NCBI RefSeq assembly: GCF_000285495.1
Contig: NZ_HE610976.1
Location: 916,454 to 980,453 of the forward strand
Direction: 5' to 3'
Length of the DNA: 64,000 nt
From: Oceanobacillus massiliensis str. N'diop
GTDB taxonomy: Bacteria; Bacillota; Bacilli; Bacillales; Amphibacillaceae
This document shows positions 44,421 through 52,151 of the stretch, piece after piece. The notes beneath the pieces were generated by a model that ran no database searches, was not told the DNA's origin, and was given only the letters and a program-made list of their open reading frames with translations. Numbering within the stretch: position 1 is the stretch's first letter; every line of letters begins with the position of its first letter. Position numbers and translations under genes: made by a program.

Positions 44421-44439
44421 CCCTGTCTTCCTGACAGGG
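44421..44439 (-). terminator. hairpin after the MFS gene
   Basis: CCCTGTC/GACAGGG around a 5-base loop, 7 bases past the MFS stop codon; no T tract of note. Confidence 0.5.
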
Positions 44440-44445
44440 AGAAAT

Positions 44446-45717
44446 TCAGTTTGAGGAGTTAGTTTTTTCATTATATACCCCTTCACGAGACTCTTCAGAT
44501 TCACTTTTAATTTTTCTTATTGCTGGTAGTGTCAGCATTATGAAGTTAGTAAGAATGGAAATAATAATAAATATAGTTAATGTATAGTCATATCCAATAT
44601 TTTCAGCCATCGGCCCTACAGCAATTAATCCAATAGGCATGAGAACATATGAGATTAATGACTCTATGGAATCTATTCTTGAGATTAAGTGTCCAGGGAT
44701 TTTAATCTGGACGATTGTATCATAAAGTATAGTGGAAGTGATCATACTACCACTCGCAAGCCCAGATACTAACATTATTACCCAAATTGGAGATGGCTGT
44801 AGTAAGGCGATAAGTTGTAAAGTAACAAACACTCCTTTTAATAGAAAGCTGAAAAACAGTGGGGTCTTAGGCCTTATATATTGGGATAATAAGGCTCCTA
44901 ATAAGGCTCCTACAGCTCCCGATGAAGCAATTAATCCCCAATCCGATGCACCATTTAAACTTTCTTCTGCTATTAATGGACCTAGAACATTAAAAGAAGC
45001 AACCACCATATTACCTAAAGCAAAAGCTACCGCTGAAGTCCAAAGCCATTTTCTACTAAATTCAGAAATGCCTTCCCGTAAATCCATGAGTGGGCTTGAT
45101 TTTCCAACTAGCTTATTGGCATTAGGAATTTTTAGGAAAAATAAACATATTGAACTAATAAAGAATGTGACGGCATCTAAGGTAAAAATGAAGCCGTATC
45201 CAATAAAAGATGCTAAAAACCCAGCTAATGCTGGACCGAATATAAGTAACCCATTTTTTGAGATACTGACCAAGGAATTTGCCCTCTTTAACCTATCTTT
45301 AGTCACAATCTCTGATATTAAACCTATAGAAGCCGGAGATGAGATGGCACTAGCAGCACCAAAAAACGCTGCTGACAAAATGAGATGCCAAATCTCTATA
45401 TGACCAGAAAAGAAAGCTAAACCAATTAATAAATGGTTAAAACCACTAATAATATCCGTCCAAAATATAACTTGTTTTCTTGAAAAAGTGTCAGACCAAA
45501 CCCCACCCGCCAAGATGAAAAGTACTCTTGTACCCCAAAGCGCTCCAAGTAGCAAACTCACATCAGTACCGCTTCCGCCTAGATGTAAAACAGCAAAAGT
45601 AGCTGCAACTGGGATTAAACTATCTCCTAAAAATGATATCGTTGTACCTAACCAGTAAAGCGTGAATGGTTTACTATCTAATATGAGAAGCCTACGAAAT
45701 ATCTGTCTTAATATAAT
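44446..45717 (-). CDS. MFS exporter of the cargo cluster, start unclear
   Basis: An MFS protein of about 12 helices. GTRVLFILAGGVWSDTFSRKQV is the helix 2-3 signature, and its general form resembles EntS-type or macrolide-type exporters. The frame runs open from 45717, and its first residues (LILDSKPFTLYWLGTTISFLG) clearly form helix 1, but it has no ATG, GTG or TTG until GTG 45561, which would delete helix 1. The only ATG with a ribosome site (AAGGG, ATG 45719-45721) is in another frame, so either a one-base frameshift or an ATT start is implied. It probably exports the mature peptide. Confidence 0.8.
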   Translation of the reverse strand: MILRQIFRRLLILDSKPFTLYWLGTTISFLGDSLIPVAATFAVLHLGGSGTDVSLLLGALWGTRVLFILAGGVWSDTFSRKQVIFWTDIISGFNHLLIGLAFFSGHIEIWHLILSAAFFGAASAISSPASIGLISEIVTKDRLKRANSLVSISKNGLLIFGPALAGFLASFIGYGFIFTLDAVTFFISSICLFFLKIPNANKLVGKSSPLMDLREGISEFSRKWLWTSAVAFALGNMVVASFNVLGPLIAEESLNGASDWGLIASSGAVGALLGALLSQYIRPKTPLFFSFLLKGVFVTLQLIALLQPSPIWVIMLVSGLASGSMITSTILYDTIVQIKIPGHLISRIDSIESLISYVLMPIGLIAVGPMAENIGYDYTLTIFIIISILTNFIMLTLPAIRKIKSESEESREGVYNEKTNSSN

Positions 45718-45923
45718 TCATGCACCCTTTTATTTAAATTTAGTATGGTCTCTTTCTACACCATCTATAATCTAGCCACTAATTATTGGTTAAATTAAAG
45801 TAGGTTTTAATTTCTAATATTTAATTGTTATATATTATTGTTATAGACTGGTTACTTCTGGATTCGTTTACTAGTGACAACAAGTTCACTTGTCCATTGC
45901 TTGAAAACTTGGTACGTGATGAA

Positions 45924-47189
45924 TCAGCCTTCATTTTTTTCTAATGGAATAATCGCTCTATATTTCATGAACAATTGCGCAAGCTGTTTTGCATTAGAAC
46001 TACTTAGGTAAGTTGTAAAAACTGATATTAATTCAGAATAACTATAATACTCCGATTGATTAAGTGAATTAATCAAATTTACTACTTCTGTTTTATAATT
46101 TAAATTAAGAGTTCTGCCTCTCAAGAATATATTGATTCTATTTTCTCTGGTTTTTGAGTAAATTATAGGGAAGGTTTTAGGCTTCCAAAAAGTTCTTTCT
46201 TCAAGATCAGTTACTTTATCAATATCCAAGATTATTGGTGAATGTATTGAAAAACCATTACCCTTTAGAAGAAAGTAATTTGTTTTGATAGCTTCTTTTA
46301 TTTGTTCATAAATATCGTCGCTTCTATCTAATAATTTCCCAAGTGTATTTTCGACTTGTCTCTCAAAATCATCTTCTTTTACAAAGTAGCTCAATTCATT
46401 AGGTTGTTTACCTGCGATACTTTTCATAGCTTCTTTCAATAGACTTTCTTGGTTAGTAGGGAATAAAATAAAACCTAAAAACGCTGAAAAACCGTCATTT
46501 CTAAATATATGGAAATCCCCTTTTGGTATAAATAAGCAGTCTCCCGGTTGTAAAGCATAATGAGAGGCATATTCTTTGATATCTTCAATTTCGAATACTC
46601 GATCATCACTTCCGGTCATTTCAAGGTATTCTTCTCTCGGCCAAATCCATACATGCTTTTCTTTTGGTCCTAGATGAAAAATTAAAGAATGATCATGATC
46701 ATCATGTACACCGAATGGTGTATAACCTGAATTAGCCATAAAGGCGTAGGTATCAATCCCGGATAATAATTCACCTACATTTTTTGTAATGGGATTAACT
46801 ACTTCTTCTGTAATAACAGAGTGTAACCTATCATGCCACCTAGAGACCCCGTTAAATGTAGTTGTGTATTCATTTTTCCCTAAAGTTTTTTGTATCCACT
46901 GATCCAAATCCCAATTTGGATCAAATTTAGTATTCCTTAATTCTTCGAGTAGTTGAGGATTTTGGCCACCCTCTACAAATACTCTCATAATTGCTTTTTC
47001 AGGATTAGACTCTACATTACTAATTGCTTCTTTTAACATCTTGGTAATTCTTTCTGGATCTTTAATTGTACTGTGTATGAGTGAATAAGCAGAAAAGTTA
47101 TCAGTAGCTTCCAATAATCGTTCTAACCAAGTTTCACTAAAAAAATTATCCAACACCACATCATTGTTAAGTTTCGTTTCGTTTTTCAT
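45924..47189 (-). CDS. JmjC/cupin-type Fe(II) oxygenase 2 of the RiPP-like cluster
   Basis: A 421-residue protein of the JmjC/Cupin_4 (ribosomal-oxygenase-like) type. The iron triad is intact: H162-x-D164 in FGVHDDHDH and H227 in IPKGDFHIF. HLGPKEKHVWIWPREEY and GDCLFIPKG are typical of the fold. Relatives hydroxylate Arg or His residues of proteins with 2-oxoglutarate. The last 65 or so residues (INIFLRGRTLNL ... AIIPLEKN) resemble the C-terminus of oxygenase 1 and the N-terminus of the arginase. Its start overlaps the arginase end by 23 bases. Role in peptide hydroxylation is inferred. Confidence 0.78.
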   Translation of the reverse strand: MKNETKLNNDVVLDNFFSETWLERLLEATDNFSAYSLIHSTIKDPERITKMLKEAISNVESNPEKAIMRVFVEGGQNPQLLEELRNTKFDPNWDLDQWIQKTLGKNEYTTTFNGVSRWHDRLHSVITEEVVNPITKNVGELLSGIDTYAFMANSGYTPFGVHDDHDHSLIFHLGPKEKHVWIWPREEYLEMTGSDDRVFEIEDIKEYASHYALQPGDCLFIPKGDFHIFRNDGFSAFLGFILFPTNQESLLKEAMKSIAGKQPNELSYFVKEDDFERQVENTLGKLLDRSDDIYEQIKEAIKTNYFLLKGNGFSIHSPIILDIDKVTDLEERTFWKPKTFPIIYSKTRENRINIFLRGRTLNLNYKTEVVNLINSLNQSEYYSYSELISVFTTYLSSSNAKQLAQLFMKYRAIIPLEKNEG

Positions 47190-48405
47190 GTGAACTATTA
47201 CCTCCTAAGTTTAATAAAAGTAGGGTTATTAAATTACCAATACAAGAAGCAGCTAGGTTTTTCCCCTTTTCTGGTCCACTAACCTCTACAAAATCAGCTC
47301 CAGCAATTTCAAAATGACTTGTAATGTGATTAATAAGTTCATACATTTGATAAAATGTAAGCCCACCCATTACAGGAAAAGACACCTCTGGTGCGATAAC
47401 GGGGTCAAATACATCTGCATCAATTGAAAGGTATACAGGGATATCTTTCGGGATTTCATCAAAAAGATTGGTAAAAGATAAATCATTTAATTCACGACTA
47501 GAAATTACTTTAACTTTACTTGAGCTAGAATCACGTTTTATTACGCCAGGCTCATATTCTCTTATTCCAATTTGGTATAAACTTTCTACTCTAGAATGTT
47601 TAACTATTTCACTAAAGACATTTCCTCTAGTTAGCATAAATTTATTTATGATTTTTTCGCTATACCTATCGGTATGGGCATCAAAATGAATAATATTAAT
47701 CCTTTTATACTTTTTTAAAATGGAATCTATTATAGGCTTAGAAATGGAGTGATCTCCTCCCAAAATTAAAGGTTTAAAGCCTTTGTTTAAAACCTGGTAA
47801 GTTGTATAAGCTATCTTATCTTGAGTATCTTTAAATGTTTCTTCTCTATTATTAAAAATAATATTACCAAGATCTTTTGGCAGTACTAAGTAACTCAGGT
47901 ATTCCTTCTTACGATTCCAATCAAATATGACATGCTCTTTATTTATCTGGCCATCATGAAGCAATTTCTCACTACTAAACATCTTTAAAGTATTCCTAAT
48001 GGCTGCTGGTCCAGTTGAAGCATCCGTTCCTACGGGGGAATCGAATGCAAATGGGGCTCCCAATACACACCAAGGACTTTCGTGATTATGTTTATTTTCA
48101 ATATTATTGATATTGGCGGAAAACCCTATAGGGTTCATATCGGGCTTTACCAGGCCATACTTATAATAATTTAGGGTATTATTTTTGATTAACAGATTTT
48201 CACTAAATAAGAAATTCAAAATTTTATCATCAATTTGATTAACCTCATTAATGCTTCGAGTAATTCTAAAGAAGTCTAGAATTTTTAAAATTTGCGATGT
48301 GGCCATAATTTTTTTATTTGTACCTATTAAAAATAGTTCGACCTTGTCATCCTGTGTTGATATAATTTTAACTGCGGGGTTTAATACATAGGTTGTATCA
48401 CTCAT
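47167..48405 (-). CDS. ureohydrolase-fold enzyme, putative peptide arginase
   Basis: A 412-residue arginase/agmatinase-family protein, longer than the usual 300. All manganese ligands are present: GGDHS (H219), FDAHTD (D242, H244, D246) and SIDADVFDP (D329, D331). The first 80 or so residues are an added domain with a beta hairpin and helices (VELFLIGTNKKI ... LNFLFSENLLI), similar in pattern to PqqD-like RiPP recognition elements. OspR-type enzymes turn Arg to Orn within peptides; next to a precursor gene with a conserved Arg, the same reaction is inferred. It overlaps both neighbouring oxygenase genes, so the three are co-translated. Confidence 0.82.
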   Translation of the reverse strand: MSDTTYVLNPAVKIISTQDDKVELFLIGTNKKIMATSQILKILDFFRITRSINEVNQIDDKILNFLFSENLLIKNNTLNYYKYGLVKPDMNPIGFSANINNIENKHNHESPWCVLGAPFAFDSPVGTDASTGPAAIRNTLKMFSSEKLLHDGQINKEHVIFDWNRKKEYLSYLVLPKDLGNIIFNNREETFKDTQDKIAYTTYQVLNKGFKPLILGGDHSISKPIIDSILKKYKRINIIHFDAHTDRYSEKIINKFMLTRGNVFSEIVKHSRVESLYQIGIREYEPGVIKRDSSSSKVKVISSRELNDLSFTNLFDEIPKDIPVYLSIDADVFDPVIAPEVSFPVMGGLTFYQMYELINHITSHFEIAGADFVEVSGPEKGKNLAASCIGNLITLLLLNLGGNSSHEKRNET

Positions 48406-49594
48406 TCCGCTTTAACTCAATCAAATTATATTTATAAAAAAGTGAGATTAATTTCCAAATAATCTCTTTTGGTAGTTCACTTTCTTTTATTAAGTCTCCA
48501 AACTTCAGCTCTATATTTGAATTAATTTTATTTATAAGTAAGAGAAACTCTGATTTTTTCGGTAATTGTATTTTAGTTCCTCTTACAAATACAAATATTT
48601 GATTTCCTTTTGACAGTGTGTATGCTTGGAAAGGGACTTTTCTTACAATTTTTATTTTCTCATCAATATCGTCTATATTATCATTAGCGAATGGAGCTTC
48701 CCGGAACCCACCTTTACTTATAAGGTTCATAACATTTTCAGTTATTGCTTCTCCAATAGAAAAACGACCTAAATCATAACCTAAACCTTCGGCCTTTAAC
48801 TCCCCCTTATAAATATGTTCTTCGATGTAATTTTCTACTTTTTTATATTCTATTCCTAGTTCTTTTGCTTTCATTAATATAGATTGCTGCATGTATTCTT
48901 TAATATCATATTTAATAAATGCTAGTGCAAATGAGATATTAAAAGAATTATTTACTCCCACATGATAATAATTACGTGCAGGAAGAAAAAACTTTTGCAT
49001 ACAATCTATAGGAAACCTATTACCATATTCTATGAGATTCTCTGGATTTTGTAGAGGGGCATTAGAACCCCTCGATTTTATATAGGTTTCTCTATCCCAC
49101 AAAATCATTTCTCTTCGATCTGGTCCTAAATTATAATGAAAAGCATCAGAAATATCATCAATATGGGCCCCAAAAGGTGTGTATTTTGAGTTTCCAATAA
49201 AATAAGTGGCTTCTAAGTGAACAGGAGTTTTATCTATTTCTGAATTTATATCATGAAATTCACTGGAAAATTTTTGCGCTAATAAATCATTCCATTTTTC
49301 TGCTTTATTTATCAAAATTAAGAAATTATGACCTTCAAAAATATTCTCACACCAAGTCTTAATATCCTCGAATCGATCAGGGATATCATTCTTTAATAAA
49401 CCATGAAGGTCATATCTAGGTGTGCCATCTATGTAAATTCGTACATTTTCTGTAATTAATTCCTCAGAACATGAATTAAACTTCTTAAAGATCTGAACCA
49501 ATCCACTTTTTAAAAATTCATATTCGTTTTTTTTCGAATCAATGTAACATGGTTCTTTAAAGTCTTTTGATTTATTTCTAATTTTATGGAACAC
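48398..49594 (-). CDS. JmjC/cupin-type Fe(II) oxygenase 1 of the RiPP-like cluster
   Basis: A 398-residue paralogue in layout of oxygenase 2. Its triad is H144-x-D146 in FGAHIDDISD and H211 in ARNYYHVGV; NLGPDRREMILWDRETY corresponds to the same beta-strand block. Residues about 335-398 (IFVFVRGTKIQL ... YNLIELKRN) match the shared small domain. It lies first after the precursor genes (81 bases) and overlaps the arginase gene by 8 bases. GGAGGG precedes the start. Confidence 0.78.
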   Translation of the reverse strand: MFHKIRNKSKDFKEPCYIDSKKNEYEFLKSGLVQIFKKFNSCSEELITENVRIYIDGTPRYDLHGLLKNDIPDRFEDIKTWCENIFEGHNFLILINKAEKWNDLLAQKFSSEFHDINSEIDKTPVHLEATYFIGNSKYTPFGAHIDDISDAFHYNLGPDRREMILWDRETYIKSRGSNAPLQNPENLIEYGNRFPIDCMQKFFLPARNYYHVGVNNSFNISFALAFIKYDIKEYMQQSILMKAKELGIEYKKVENYIEEHIYKGELKAEGLGYDLGRFSIGEAITENVMNLISKGGFREAPFANDNIDDIDEKIKIVRKVPFQAYTLSKGNQIFVFVRGTKIQLPKKSEFLLLINKINSNIELKFGDLIKESELPKEIIWKLISLFYKYNLIELKRNE

Positions 49595-49675
49595 TCTTTT
49601 TCCCTCCTTTATTTATTTAATAGTACAAAGTAGAAGAGTGAGGGTCACAATTTTTAGTTAGTTCAATATGATACT

Positions 49676-49791
49676 TTAATGCAAAACATGATTTACATCA
49701 CGTGGAAAAATTTCCTGATCGGTTAGTTCTGATACATGGATATCAAGATCCTCAAGTATCAGTTTCTCGTACTTTTAAATTTTTGCTCCAT
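49676..49791 (-). pseudogene. second RiPP-like precursor copy, frameshifted
   Basis: Duplicate of the intact precursor gene. From ATG 49791 the frame stops after ten codons, but adding one A in the run at 49773-49776 restores 38 residues ending LEDLDIHVSELTDQEIFPRD and then VNHVLH. Unlike copy 1 it also lacks a ribosome site. Either decayed or a sequencing slip in the A run. Confidence 0.7.
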
Positions 49792-49817
49792 CTTGTTATT
49801 TCGCTTTATATAATACC

Positions 49818-49931
49818 TTAATGTCCAACATGATTTACGTCGCGTGTATAAACTTCCTGGTCGGTTAGTTCCGATACGCGGATGTCAAGGTCTTCCAATG
49901 TTAGTTCTTCATTCTTTTTATTTTCCTCCAT
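49818..49931 (-). CDS. putative RiPP precursor peptide, 37 aa
   Basis: Sequence begins MEENKKNEELTLEDLDIRVS and ends ELTDQEVYTRDVNHVGH. The first half is acidic and helical, like a leader; the last 11 or so residues hold Tyr, Arg, Asp, Asn and two His, a plausible core. AAGGAGG lies 11 bases upstream. A second, frameshifted copy keeps ELTDQE-RDVNHV-H but replaces Arg 18 by His, so the conserved Arg 30 is the best candidate arginase target. It lies between a methyltransferase gene and the oxygenase-arginase genes. Confidence 0.7.
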   Translation of the reverse strand: MEENKKNEELTLEDLDIRVSELTDQEVYTRDVNHVGH

Positions 49932-49976
49932 CTTTATACCCTCCTTCTGGAAAGTTGTGACCCTCACTCTGATACT

Positions 49977-50786
49977 TTATGGTAAAGTGGTAACTTCGGG
50001 GTTAGGCCTATAATCTACTGGTTCAAGAGTAATCCAAGCTGTACTGTTTTGAGTTTGCTTTTCCTTTTCTGTTAGATGATTTAACCTAAACTTTCTTTGT
50101 GTCACAAGTTGAATTAAATAATGGTTTTGTTCATCGTTCTGGCTTAATAACCGTGGCGATACTTTCCCCTTATTTAAATCAGCAACCAATTGTTCAAGAG
50201 TTAAATATGAACGAAGTTTTGTAGAAGCACTATCTATTAAAATGTGACTAAAATCATTCATTAATGGTAAGAAGCAACGGAAAATATCAATTATATTGTC
50301 AGGTCCATGAGCAATATCAGCAAAAAGCATATCAATTTTTTCATCGACTGTAATAATATTATCTTCTGCAAAAGAATAATTTTGTAAATTTATATCTATG
50401 TTCTTGAAGTCTAGAAACTGATCTAAGTTTAAAGATTTAAAAGTTTTATAAATGAAGTTCTGATAATAAATAATTGTAGTAGAATCTTTAATAGAAGGAG
50501 GATCAATCTCTAATAATTCGCTAATCTCTTGAATAAAAGATACTAACTCTTGAATATCCCTCCCATTATCAATGGTAGTCAAATTCCCTTTGTTATTTTC
50601 CATTAAAGCCTGGCATATCCATAACGAAGTGGTTCCTAATCCGGTTCCTAACTCTACTATGTTGGAGAGTTTCTCTCGTTTTATAAGTGTATATAAAAAA
50701 AGAGAGAGCGTTTCAGACCCATATACGTGACCCGATATATTGTTGATTTTTAGTAACTTTTCAATATTACTTATGTTAAAGGTCAT
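49977..50786 (-). CDS. class I SAM-dependent methyltransferase (second in cluster)
   Basis: A 269-residue protein; motif I is VELGTGLGTTSLWICQAL, and motif post-I is LTTIDNG. FADIAHGPDNIIDIF corresponds to the motif IV region, the general shape of O-methyltransferase-like folds. AAGGAGAGTGAA precedes the ATG. It lies between the first methyltransferase and the precursor gene, and one 16-bp repeat begins 7 bases past its stop. A tailoring role (O- or N-methylation) is inferred from context. Confidence 0.75.
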   Translation of the reverse strand: MTFNISNIEKLLKINNISGHVYGSETLSLFLYTLIKREKLSNIVELGTGLGTTSLWICQALMENNKGNLTTIDNGRDIQELVSFIQEISELLEIDPPSIKDSTTIIYYQNFIYKTFKSLNLDQFLDFKNIDINLQNYSFAEDNIITVDEKIDMLFADIAHGPDNIIDIFRCFLPLMNDFSHILIDSASTKLRSYLTLEQLVADLNKGKVSPRLLSQNDEQNHYLIQLVTQRKFRLNHLTEKEKQTQNSTAWITLEPVDYRPNPEVTTLP

Positions 50787-50868
50787 TGTTCACTCTCCTT
50801 AAGAAGGTTTAAATAACGAACATTTTGTGACTTTAAAATTTCAATATTCTTAGAACCGAATCGATTTA

Positions 50869-51702
50869 TCAAACCTTTTCTAAAACTATCGCGATTTCTT
50901 CGTTTCCTTTGTTGTACTGCTTTCCGCATACGTCCGAGTATATACCTTTTATTTCAAACCCAACTTGACTAAATTCTTTTATCAAACAATCTTTCTTGAA
51001 ATATTGTTCCCAAATATTAAATGTCATTGGAAACTGATTTTTAATCAAAATATTCGTTTGTTTGAGAAGCACGTTATCAGGATAGATGACGTCTTGTCTC
51101 AAACTCAACTGCGACTCTTTAGGTAAAGCTTCATTCGTATGGACAAAATCCCAAGTTTTCTTCTCATTATAGTCTTGCAAACTCACTTCAGAGGCAACAT
51201 CTATAATAAAAATCCCTCCTTTTTTTAGGCTTTTATAAACATTATGTACTAGTCTTTTACGATTGTTGGGGCTAAAACTTCCGTAAATGTGGTAGATTAA
51301 TAAAGCTATGTCGTATTTGTTGGTTTCCTTCAAGTCCAAAATATTTTGAACTCTGTAATTAATACTTAAATTTTCATTATTTGCCACTCCTTTTGCATAA
51401 CGAATTGAATTTGATGAAATATCAATTCCCGTAACTTTGTATCCTATACGAGCAAGTTTTTGACAATACAAGCCAGGTCCGCAGCCGAGATCAATAACTT
51501 CCGGGTACTTAGTTTTAGGAACAATATTCGTAATGAAACTTATGGAGTCTTCCATAAATGAGTTGCTTTTACTGCCTCCTGGAATATTTTCATTCAAGTG
51601 TCCATTTAGAATTCTTTCCATTAACAAGGGGTTAGTCCAGTATTCACTTGAACCTTCCTCATAAATTTTAGGGGGTTTTAGCAGTTCGAAAATTTCGTCC
51701 AT
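50869..51702 (-). CDS. class I SAM-dependent methyltransferase (first in cluster)
   Basis: A 277-residue protein: motif I VIDLGCGPGLYCQKLARIGY, acidic loop GIDISS, then DIALLIYHIYGSF and KGGIFIIDV. This is the Methyltransf_25-like fold. The start at 51702 follows GGAAGGCGG. It is the first sizeable cargo gene on the minus strand, near the internal resolution site. The substrate is unknown; modification of the precursor peptide is inferred. Confidence 0.78.
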   Translation of the reverse strand: MDEIFELLKPPKIYEEGSSEYWTNPLLMERILNGHLNENIPGGSKSNSFMEDSISFITNIVPKTKYPEVIDLGCGPGLYCQKLARIGYKVTGIDISSNSIRYAKGVANNENLSINYRVQNILDLKETNKYDIALLIYHIYGSFSPNNRKRLVHNVYKSLKKGGIFIIDVASEVSLQDYNEKKTWDFVHTNEALPKESQLSLRQDVIYPDNVLLKQTNILIKNQFPMTFNIWEQYFKKDCLIKEFSQVGFEIKGIYSDVCGKQYNKGNEEIAIVLEKV

Positions 51703-51815
51703 AAAATTACCGCCTTCCACATTTGTATAATTTTGTCCAAAGCATCTGCTCCAATGCCTCCAGTTCCGCTGTAATAACTAACCTTTCTATATCTTGTAGC
51801 TGCGTTAAACCCCAT
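51678..51815 (-). CDS. candidate 45-aa small ORF ahead of the methyltransferases
   Basis: An open frame MGFNAATRYRKVSYYSGTGG ... ends in FSNC and overlaps the methyltransferase start by 25 bases. It has a weak AGGA site, a basic N-terminus and a Gly-rich centre. It could be a second peptide or a coupling leader; coding is unproven. Confidence 0.3.
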   Translation of the reverse strand: MGFNAATRYRKVSYYSGTGGIGADALDKIIQMWKAVILWTKFSNC

Positions 51816-51837
51816 AGTTCCTAAGCTACATTTTTTT

Positions 51838-51867
51838 AGGTGTTAATAATTGATAATTTCGACACCT
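51838..51867. promoter_or_regulatory. inverted repeat AGGTGT-N18-ACACCT upstream of the cargo operon
   Basis: Two 6-base arms face each other across an AT-rich spacer about 25-50 bases before the small ORF. Could be an operator or a weak hairpin. Confidence 0.3.
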
Positions 51868-52019
51868 TTTGTTAATAACCTTTATTTTTGTAAAAAACAG
51901 GAAATATTACCCATCTATCTTAAACTTATTTATGAATAGTGAGTTGTACAGTTATTTGTTGAAATTAGCATATCATTGTAAATATGAATAATGTCTGATT
52001 CTCATACCAAAGTTAAATT

Positions 52020-52133
52020 ACACAACACAATATTAATTGTGTTGTATTAGCTGGCTTTCTAGGTTATACTTTGGTTGGTTAATGCAACACAATTTATAAC
52101 AAGTACGTCTATTTCTAATGCAACACAATTATT
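52020..52133. promoter_or_regulatory. TnpI internal resolution site
   Basis: The core holds inverted arms ACAACACAAT (52022-52031) and ATTGTGTTGT (52036-52045); two direct copies of AATGCAACACAATT follow at 52081 and 52117. This is the IR1-IR2/DR1-DR2 layout of the Tn4430 resolution site, directly before tnpI. Confidence 0.9.
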
Positions 52134-52151
52134 TTAGTGAGGTTGAGTACT

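Larger units (their letters stand above)
49635..49970. repeat. 16-bp inverted repeats bracketing the precursor genes
   Basis: AGAGTGAGGGTCACAA (49635-49650) and its exact complement TTGTGACCCTCACTCT (49955-49970) enclose both precursor copies. In RNA they could pair over a 304-base loop; in DNA they could bound an invertible or mobile segment. Confidence 0.85.

Noticed and set aside
44310..44504. A 64-residue frame after the MFS gene
   Set aside because: Only its second half is protein-derived, the copied tnpA tail; the rest is chance sequence.
47167..48405. Ordinary agmatinase, arginase or formiminoglutamase of central metabolism
   Set aside because: The extra N-terminal domain, overlap with two oxygenase genes and the nearby short ORFs do not fit a housekeeping role, although the fold is the same.
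49635..49970. Small insertion sequence carrying the precursors
   Set aside because: No transposase and no target duplication are visible beside the 16-bp repeats; the repeats are reported without this claim.
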